From an uncultured Acidaminococcus sp. (lineage in GTDB: Bacteria; Bacillota_C; Negativicutes; Acidaminococcales; Acidaminococcaceae), in NCBI GenBank assembly GCA_900314165.1, contig OMUE01000066.1:1-11878 (forward strand): DNA of 11,878 bases, in the 5' to 3' direction. Below, in pieces: positions 6,614-11,878 of the stretch; position 1 is the stretch's first letter, and every line of letters starts with the position of its first letter. The notes below the pieces were generated by a model. That model ran no database searches, was not told the DNA's origin, and worked only from the letters and a program-made list of their open reading frames with translations. Made by a program: the position numbers and the translations under genes.

Positions 6614-7654
6614 ATGAATCTGAAAAAAGTGTTAGCGATGGGTGCTGTGTGTGCGTTGGCCTTGGGGATTACGGCTTGCGGCGGTGGCGGCGCAGTTCCC
6701 GGCTCTCCTCAAGACAAGAAGGCTTCCAGCGGCGGCAACAAGGTCATGCTGTACTCCTCCATGCAGGAAGATCAGCTGAACGCCGTGAAGAAGGCTTTCG
6801 AGAAGAAGTATCCTGACATCAAGCTGGACTACTATTTCGCCGGCACTGGCAAGGTAATTACCAAGATCGCTACGGAAGCCAAATCCGGCCAGGTTGCCGC
6901 TGACGTCATCTGGGTAGGGGACCCTGCGGACTACATCCAATTCAAGAAGATGGGCATCCTGCAAAAATACACGTCTCCTGAAGCCAAAGCCATCGATCCG
7001 GTCTTCATCGACAAAGACGGTTTCTACACCGGTGCCCGGATGATGAACATGGGTATCGCTTACAACCCCAACAAGGTTTCCAAGGAAGAAGCTCCGAAGA
7101 ACTGGAATGACCTGCTGGATCCGAAATGGAAGGGCCAGATCGTTATGACGGATCCTGGCACGGCCGGCACCACAAAATACGCCGTAGGCGCCCTCATGGA
7201 AAACTCTGCCTATGGCAAGGCTTATTTCCAGAAATTGAAGGAAAACGGTACGGAACTGCAATCCGGCACCACGGCAACCCACAACCAGATTGCTGCCGGC
7301 GCCTATAAGGTCGGTATGTGCCTGGACTATGTGACTCAGAACCTGAAGACCAAGGGTTCCACTATCGAATTCGTATATCCGCAAAAAGACGTCATCTCCA
7401 TCTACAGCCCGATCGCTCTGGTGAAAGGTGCCAAGAACGAAGCTAACGGCAAGAAACTGTATGATTTCCTGCTGTCCAAGGAAGGGCAGGAAGTCCTGGT
7501 AGCCAACAACATGCTGTCCGTCCGCAAAGACGTAAAGCAAAAGGGCGTAACCATCGAAGAGATTGCTAAGAGCGCTATGAAGGTCAACCTGCAGGCTCTG
7601 GCTGAAAAATCCAAGGCTATGCTGAAAGACTTCGACGCAATCTTCAAGAAATAA
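6614..7654 (+). CDS. ABC transporter substrate-binding lipoprotein (AfuA/FbpA/PhnS-like)
   Basis: Extracytoplasmic solute receptor of the importer encoded downstream. The start is ATG 6614 (346 aa), not the in-frame TTG 48 bases earlier. AAAGGGG (6597-6603) is upstream, and the frame then opens with a lipoprotein signal: KK at 4-5, hydrophobic core, lipobox I-T-A-C with lipidated C22, then a glycine-rich linker. The fold is a type II periplasmic-binding protein (SBP_bac_6/AfuA type). It shows VMLYSSMQEDQL (44-55), FAGTGKVITKI (75-85), ADVIWVGDP (96-104), MGIAYNP (146-152) and WNDLLDPKWKGQIVMTDP (164-181). Relatives bind ferric iron, hexose phosphates or 2-aminoethylphosphonate. Iron-binding FbpA proteins use an adjacent Tyr-Tyr pair. 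The corresponding stretch here appears to be CLDYVTQNL (236-244), with only one Tyr, so iron is not supported. A phosphorylated or phosphonate ligand is my preferred inference. Confidence 0.88.
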   Translation: MNLKKVLAMGAVCALALGITACGGGGAVPGSPQDKKASSGGNKVMLYSSMQEDQLNAVKKAFEKKYPDIKLDYYFAGTGKVITKIATEAKSGQVAADVIWVGDPADYIQFKKMGILQKYTSPEAKAIDPVFIDKDGFYTGARMMNMGIAYNPNKVSKEEAPKNWNDLLDPKWKGQIVMTDPGTAGTTKYAVGALMENSAYGKAYFQKLKENGTELQSGTTATHNQIAAGAYKVGMCLDYVTQNLKTKGSTIEFVYPQKDVISIYSPIALVKGAKNEANGKKLYDFLLSKEGQEVLVANNMLSVRKDVKQKGVTIEEIAKSAMKVNLQALAEKSKAMLKDFDAIFKK

Positions 7655-7667
7655 CAGGGAATTCCAT

Positions 7668-7697
7668 AAGGAGGCGGCAGCAGCTGCCTCCTTTTTT
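7668..7697 (+). terminator. intercistronic terminator/attenuator after the binding-protein gene
   Basis: Stem AAGGAGGCGGC (7668-7678), loop AGCA, stem GCTGCCTCCTT (7683-7693) with one G-U pair, and a T run at 7692-7697. It lies 13 nt after the lipoprotein stop and 38 nt before the ATPase start. No new promoter is evident between them, so partial read-through would give more binding protein than membrane components, as is common in ABC importers. Confidence 0.85.
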
Positions 7698-7735
7698 CAA
7701 GGGAGACCTTGTACTGCAATGAGAGAGGTGAGCAT

Positions 7736-8812
7736 ATGGCAGATGTACGTTTTGAAAATGTGACGTTTCATTACGGCAAGCATTGTATCTTTAAGAATCT
7801 GTCCCTCACAGTGGATGAGAGCCAGATTATGTGCCTGGTAGGCCCCAGCGGCTGTGGCAAGACCACGCTGGTGCGCTGCCTGCTGGGTTTCATCAAACCG
7901 GAGACCGGGGCCATCTATGTAGGGGACCGGTGCCTGTTTGACGCGGAAAAGGGCATCAACGTGCCCCCGGAATACCGGCATATCGGTGTGGTATTCCAGG
8001 ATTACGCGGTGTGGCCTCACCTGACCGTGTTGGAAAACGTCCTGTACCCTATGAAGAAGATGCGCATGAACAAGGACGAAATGAAGAAGCGTGCCCATCA
8101 CGCCCTGGAACAGGTCCATATGCTGGGCTACGAGGAGCATCTGCCCAGCCAGCTGTCCGGCGGCCAGCAGCAGCGGGTCGCTATTGCCAGAGCGTTGGTC
8201 AGCAGTGACGAAGTCATCGTCATGGACGAGCCCATTACGAACCTGGATGCGAAGTTGCGGGAAGAAATGCTGACGGAAATCCGCATGATTCAGCACAATA
8301 TCGGCACCACGATTCTGTACATCACCCATGACCAGGAGTCGGCTCTGCAGCTGTGCGACAAGATGGCCATTATGGATCGGGATGGGGTCCTGTGCCAGAT
8401 CGGCGCGGACGAAGATATCATCCTCCGTCCGGCCAACCGGTTCGTGTTCGAATTCATCGGCGTGTCCAACTTCTTCCCGCTGGTGCAGGAAAACGGCCAT
8501 ACGTACCTGGTAGCCGGCGACAAATTCCTGTACGACGAATGTCCTCAGGACATTTTTAAGAGCGGTAAGAAGATGGAAGTAGGGGCCCGTCTGAACGACA
8601 TGATCTTCGACGACGCGTCTCCTATCCGTGGCAAAGTCCTGCGCCGGGTGTTCCTGGGCAGCGAGTATGTATTCTTCCTGCAGGTGGGCAACCGGGAAAT
8701 CCGCATGCAGGTCAACGCCCTGGACGTCATGCAGAACCAGCAGATCAAGGATGGCCAGGAAGTGGGCATCCGGTTCCTGCAGCCCCGGTATTACGAAGCG
8801 AAAGAACAGTAG
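7736..8812 (+). CDS. ABC transporter ATP-binding protein 1 (FbpC/PotA class)
   Basis: Cytosolic ATPase powering import through the permease downstream. The start is ATG 7736 (358 aa), not the in-frame TTG at 7709, because AGAGGTGAG (7724-7732) precedes it and the protein then begins at the normal first beta strand (ADVRFENVTFHYG). Motifs: Walker A GPSGCGKTT (36-44), Q-loop VVFQDYAVWPH (85-95), signature LSGGQQQR (140-147), Walker B VIVMDEP (160-166) with catalytic E165, D-loop NLDAK, and H198 in ITHDQ. A C-terminal regulatory TOBE-like domain spans about 245-350. All catalytic elements are intact, so it should hydrolyse ATP. The stop codon overlaps the ribosome binding site of the permease gene. 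Confidence 0.93.
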   Translation: MADVRFENVTFHYGKHCIFKNLSLTVDESQIMCLVGPSGCGKTTLVRCLLGFIKPETGAIYVGDRCLFDAEKGINVPPEYRHIGVVFQDYAVWPHLTVLENVLYPMKKMRMNKDEMKKRAHHALEQVHMLGYEEHLPSQLSGGQQQRVAIARALVSSDEVIVMDEPITNLDAKLREEMLTEIRMIQHNIGTTILYITHDQESALQLCDKMAIMDRDGVLCQIGADEDIILRPANRFVFEFIGVSNFFPLVQENGHTYLVAGDKFLYDECPQDIFKSGKKMEVGARLNDMIFDDASPIRGKVLRRVFLGSEYVFFLQVGNREIRMQVNALDVMQNQQIKDGQEVGIRFLQPRYYEAKEQ

Positions 8813-8825
8813 GAGGTGAGCCTTT

Positions 8826-10550
8826 ATGGATTTGAGCAGAAAGACCCAGGTGAATCCGGACCTGGCAAAACTGGATGGCAAGACATTCAACCTGGATAAA
8901 GCCATGACGCTGGTCAGCTTCGTATTGCTGTTCGTCATCGTCTTCATCCCTATCTTCATGATTGTCTACAATGCGTTCTTCTTTGAAGGCCGCTTCGATA
9001 TCGAAATGTTCCGCACGGTGGTCTTCAGCAAGGATAACATCAGCGCTATGACCCATACGGTGGTCATCGGCCTCAGCGTTACGGTGGTGGGCACCATCAT
9101 CGGCTTGTTCTACGCCTGGCTGCTGGGCCGCAGCGATATCCCCTGCAAAAACCTCATGCGGGCCCTGTTCATGATTCCCTACATGTTCCCGCCGTTCTTC
9201 GGGGCCATGGCCTGGGATATGCTGCTGAGCGGCAGAGGGGGCTATGTGAATACGTGGCTCATGAATACGTTCCATCTGAGTTCCGCACCATTTAACATCA
9301 ACTCTCTGGGCGGCATCATCTTCGTAGAAGTCTCTTATTACTTCCCCTTCGTGTTCATGCAGGTGGTCAGCGCCCTGGAGCGTATGGACCCGACGCTGGA
9401 AGAATCCGCCCGGATTGCCGGGGCTTCCCAGGGCACTGTAATCCGCAAGATTACGATCCCTCTGGTAACGCCCGCCATTTCCGCAGGCGCCCTGCTGATT
9501 TTGATTTCCTCCCTGGCTCACTTCGGTGTGCCCGCTATTTTGGGCTTCTCGAAACAGATCTATACGCTGCCTACCGTAATCTATGCCTACATCGACCGGG
9601 CAGGTGGCAGCTTTGAAGGCATCCGGCAGGGGGCTGCGCTGTCCATCCTGCTGGTGTTCGTAGTGACTATGGCCCTGATCCTGCAAAAGATCGTCCTGTC
9701 CAGCGGTTCCTACGACATCATCAAAGGCAAGAGCATGCGCCCGACGCTGATCAAGCTGCGCGGCGCCAAATATCCCCTGCTGATTCTGGCAATCGTGACG
9801 CTGGTGGTCATCGTCCTGGTGCCCCTCATCATGATCTTCCTGGAAGGCCTGGTGAAAGCCTATGGTCTGCCGCTTATTCCGGCCAACTTTACGCTGGATA
9901 ACTTCCACAGCATCATTACCAGCAACCAGACCATGGATGCTATTCGCAACTCCCTGTTCCTGTCCATCAGCGCCGGCGTGCTCTGCATGTTCCTGGGCGT
10001 TATGGTGGCCTATGTGGTCATCAAGATCAGACCGAAAGGCAAGGAAGTGCTGGAAATGCTGTCCGTCCTGCCGTACTCCATCCCCGGTACCGTACTGGCC
10101 ATCGGCGTCATCCTGACCTGGTCCGGGCAACTGGGCGTCAGCCTGTACAACACCATCTGGATCATCCTGGTGGCCTACATGGCCAGATACCTGAGCTTCT
10201 CCATGAAGAGCGCCTCTGCTTCTCTGCAGCAGGTGCACCCGTCCCTGGAAGAAGCAGCCCGTGCCTGCGGTGCTTCCCATACGGAATCCCTGAAGGATAT
10301 TACGCTGCCGCTGATCCGTCCGGCCATGGTCGCAGGGTTCTTCCTGATCTTCCTGCCGTCCATGCGGGAACTGACCACGTCCATCCTGCTGTATGGTCCT
10401 TATACCCGTACCTTAGGGGTGCAGATCTTTGCTCTGCGGGATAGCGGACAGATTCCTCAGGCTTCGGCCCTGGCAGCTGTGGCTATCTGCATCATCATCA
10501 TCTGCAACTTCATCGTGACCCAGATTACGAAAGATAAGAAGGGAGTATGA
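8826..10550 (+). CDS. fused ABC transporter permease (FbpB/PhnUV type)
   Basis: Integral membrane channel of the importer, 574 aa made of two homologous BPD_transp_1 halves in one chain, as in FbpB/SfuB. Half one has helices from about 27-49, 76-100, 110-133, 160-182, 218-240 and 268-290. Half two runs from about 315 to 566. Each half carries an EAA loop for docking an ATPase: LEESARIAGASQGTVIRKI (191-209) and LEEAARACGASHTESLKDI (474-492). Having one loop per half means the protein has two non-identical ATPase docking sites. AGGAGGTGA (8811-8819) lies 6 nt before the ATG and includes the upstream stop. The stop overlaps the next gene region in ATGACCATGA. Confidence 0.93.
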   Translation: MDLSRKTQVNPDLAKLDGKTFNLDKAMTLVSFVLLFVIVFIPIFMIVYNAFFFEGRFDIEMFRTVVFSKDNISAMTHTVVIGLSVTVVGTIIGLFYAWLLGRSDIPCKNLMRALFMIPYMFPPFFGAMAWDMLLSGRGGYVNTWLMNTFHLSSAPFNINSLGGIIFVEVSYYFPFVFMQVVSALERMDPTLEESARIAGASQGTVIRKITIPLVTPAISAGALLILISSLAHFGVPAILGFSKQIYTLPTVIYAYIDRAGGSFEGIRQGAALSILLVFVVTMALILQKIVLSSGSYDIIKGKSMRPTLIKLRGAKYPLLILAIVTLVVIVLVPLIMIFLEGLVKAYGLPLIPANFTLDNFHSIITSNQTMDAIRNSLFLSISAGVLCMFLGVMVAYVVIKIRPKGKEVLEMLSVLPYSIPGTVLAIGVILTWSGQLGVSLYNTIWIILVAYMARYLSFSMKSASASLQQVHPSLEEAARACGASHTESLKDITLPLIRPAMVAGFFLIFLPSMRELTTSILLYGPYTRTLGVQIFALRDSGQIPQASALAAVAICIIIICNFIVTQITKDKKGV

Positions 10551-10552
10551 CC

Positions 10553-11659
10553 ATGACCGATCAGATTGTGTTACGTCACGTAACGAAACGGTTTACGACA
10601 AAGAAACTGGGCACGATTACTGCCGTCAATGATTTCAACCTGGCGGTCCACGAAGGGGAATGCTTCTCCTTCCTGGGCCCTTCCGGCTGCGGCAAGACCA
10701 CGACCCTGCGTATGATTGCCGGCTTTGAAGATTTGTCTGAAGGGGAAATCGAGCTGTGCGGCCGTCCCGTGTCCATCAAATCCCAAAATATCTATGTGCC
10801 GCCCGAAGAAAGAGGCTTGGGCATGGTGTTCCAGGCTTTCGCCGTGTGGCCCCATATGAATGTGTTTGAAAATGTGGCCTTCCCCCTGAGCATCAAGAAA
10901 GTGCCGAAGGCGGATATTGAGAGACGGGTGAAGGAAGCCCTGCACCATACGAGCCTGGACTGCATGGAAGAGATCTATCCGGGGGATTTGAGCGGCGGTC
11001 AGCAGCAGCGGATTGCTTTGGCCAGAGCCATCGTGACGAATCCGAAGGTCATGCTGCTGGACGAACCTCTGTCCAACCTGGACCCGAAGCTGAGAGAAAG
11101 CATGCGGTTCGAAATCAAGGAACTGCAGCAGAAGTTCGGCTTCACCATCATCTTCGTAACCCACGACCAGAGTGAAGCCATGGCTATTTCCGACCGGATG
11201 ATGGTGTGCGATATGGGCAACATCGTGCAGATCGACACGCCGGAAAACCTGTACAACAAACCCTGCAACCGGTTCGTCCACAGCTTCCTGGGCCTGTCCA
11301 CGTTCCTGCACGTATACCTGAAGGACAACAAGGTCTACGTCCGGGGCGACAACGAACAGGCACTGGATATCCCCATTCCGGACCATGCGGACCGGGAAAT
11401 GGTCATTGCCACCCGTCCTAATGAAATCGACATGAATCGGACTCACGGATTCAAGGGCAAGGTGGAAAGCCGGGTGTTCCTGACGAACTCCACCCAGTAC
11501 CTGGTCCGCATGGGCGACCAGCTGCTGAAGGTACAAACTCCTCACCGGATTACGTTTGCCGAAGGGGAAGAGTGCCGCATCAACCTGGTGAAGGTCATGT
11601 GGTATCCGGAAGAAGACACCAGCAAAGAAGACGAAAGAGCAAAGAGACAGCTGGTTTAA
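10553..11659 (+). CDS. ABC transporter ATP-binding protein 2 (FbpC/PotA class)
   Basis: Second ATPase of the same operon, 368 aa from ATG 10553. An alternative ATG at 10547 overlaps the permease stop, but the AAGGGAG ribosome binding site (10539-10545) would be only 1 nt from it and is 7 nt from 10553. Motifs: Walker A GPSGCGKTT (42-50), Q-loop MVFQAFAVWPH (91-101), signature LSGGQQQR (146-153), Walker B VMLLDEP (166-172) with E171, D-loop NLDPK, and H204 in VTHDQ. A C-terminal TOBE-like domain lies at about 245-350. It is clearly homologous to ATPase 1 (shared FQ..AVWPH) but divergent, and both are catalytically complete. The likely role is the partner of ATPase 1 in a heterodimer on the fused permease. 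The tail (352-368) is highly charged. Confidence 0.92.
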   Translation: MTDQIVLRHVTKRFTTKKLGTITAVNDFNLAVHEGECFSFLGPSGCGKTTTLRMIAGFEDLSEGEIELCGRPVSIKSQNIYVPPEERGLGMVFQAFAVWPHMNVFENVAFPLSIKKVPKADIERRVKEALHHTSLDCMEEIYPGDLSGGQQQRIALARAIVTNPKVMLLDEPLSNLDPKLRESMRFEIKELQQKFGFTIIFVTHDQSEAMAISDRMMVCDMGNIVQIDTPENLYNKPCNRFVHSFLGLSTFLHVYLKDNKVYVRGDNEQALDIPIPDHADREMVIATRPNEIDMNRTHGFKGKVESRVFLTNSTQYLVRMGDQLLKVQTPHRITFAEGEECRINLVKVMWYPEEDTSKEDERAKRQLV

Positions 11660-11671
11660 TTGCTTGGGTGA

Positions 11672-11699
11672 GACGTCAGACCTTAGACGTTAGAGGCTA
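11672..11699. repeat. 7-bp tandem repeat, copy 4
   Basis: Four heptamers in register: GACGTCA, GACCTTA, GACGTTA and GAGGCTA. All fit GA-N3-YA. The last unit runs into the CTAG end of the REP unit at 11697, so the two repeat types touch. Confidence 0.7.
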
Positions 11700-11765
11700 G
11701 TACGACAAACCACAAATAACTTTCATATTGCACTAACTCGTAGGGGCGCATCGTGAGATGCGCCC
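11697..11765 (+). repeat. single REP unit with one CTAG arm (element C)
   Basis: CTAGTA followed by an arm closely similar to 1-45 (AATAACTTTC, TTGCACTAAC, then TCGTAGGGG). GTAG (11740-11743) is followed by the perfect 9-bp hairpin GGGCGCATC-GTGA-GATGCGCCC (11744-11765). No right arm or inverted partner is visible, so this is a half element or a solo REP. Confidence 0.7.
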
Positions 11766-11796
11766 ACCAAGGAATCCTTTATTAAGTAGCTTTAGT

Positions 11797-11835
11797 GGGG
11801 CTGTTGCAGTTATTTAACTGCAACAGCCCCTTTTT
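11797..11835 (+). terminator. rho-independent terminator of the ABC transporter operon
   Basis: A 16-bp perfect stem, GGGGCTGTTGCAGTTA (11797-11812) against TAACTGCAACAGCCCC (11815-11830), followed by five T. It lies 137 nt after the ATPase 2 stop, beyond the heptamers and the REP unit, so these repeats lie inside the 3' end of the transcript. Confidence 0.92.
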
Positions 11836-11849
11836 CGTCACTCGTCACT
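11836..11849. repeat. two tandem CGTCACT heptamers
   Basis: CGTCACT at 11836-11842 and 11843-11849, right after the terminator T run. The complementary strand reads as GACG-containing 7-bp units, reminiscent of the GACGTCA units elsewhere but not a clear match to GA-N3-YA. Nothing further is recognised to the window end. Confidence 0.4.
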
Positions 11850-11878
11850 GGCCAAAGGTTGCCCGTTGCTGTCGCAAC

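Noticed and set aside
10547..10552. ATG at 10547 as the start of ATPase 2
   Set aside because: It is possible through ATGA overlap, but its ribosome binding site would be only 1 nt away; ATG 10553 has a normal 7-nt spacing. The difference is two residues.

Overview
The window reads as a Gram-negative-type Firmicute, most likely a Negativicute (Acidaminococcaceae or a relative). This is inference. It rests on strong AGGAGG-type ribosome binding sites, moderate to high GC, separate short SecD and SecF proteins, and intergenic GTAG-hairpin and short tandem repeats of the kind I associate with gut anaerobes. All recognisable genes lie on the + strand and coding density is high. The non-coding DNA is concentrated at 1-215, 4521-4626, 6079-6613 and 11660-11878.

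Region 1 (216-4520) is a housekeeping operon: tgt (queuine tRNA-ribosyltransferase), yajC, a 5-formyltetrahydrofolate cyclo-ligase, secD and secF. Its genes are separated by 1-22 nt or overlap, and it ends at a strong rho-independent terminator (4522-4558). YajC, SecD and SecF form the accessory complex of the Sec translocon; tgt modifies tRNA and the cyclo-ligase recycles folate.

Region 2 (4627-6078) holds an exported BsuPI-domain protein of unknown role and a D-2-hydroxyacid dehydrogenase.

Region 3 (6079-6613) is about 535 bp without a gene. It contains 7-bp tandem repeats, GGCCGCTGGCC repeats, a full inverted-pair REP element with CTAG ends, a second REP fragment, a terminator, and then a promoter region. 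In that promoter region four 11-bp-spaced AGTAAA/TGTAAA hexamers (TTTACA/TTTACT on the other strand) sit directly upstream of an extended -10. The layout looks like a Pho box.

Region 4 (6614-11659) is a binding-protein-dependent ABC importer: lipoprotein, ATPase, fused 12-helix-class permease, second ATPase. An internal terminator after the lipoprotein gene should favour its expression over the rest. The family is usually labelled iron(III) transport, but the binding protein shows no Tyr-Tyr iron ligand pair. The Pho-box-like promoter suggests a phosphorus compound (phosphonate, organophosphate or phosphate) instead.

Region 5 (11660-11878) again has heptamer repeats, a single REP unit with a CTAG end, and a very strong terminator.

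The least explained material is not a new enzyme system. It is the repeat ecology (REP elements with CTAG ends, plus variable GA-N3-YA heptamers, placed between stop codons and terminators) and the control and substrate of the two-ATPase importer.
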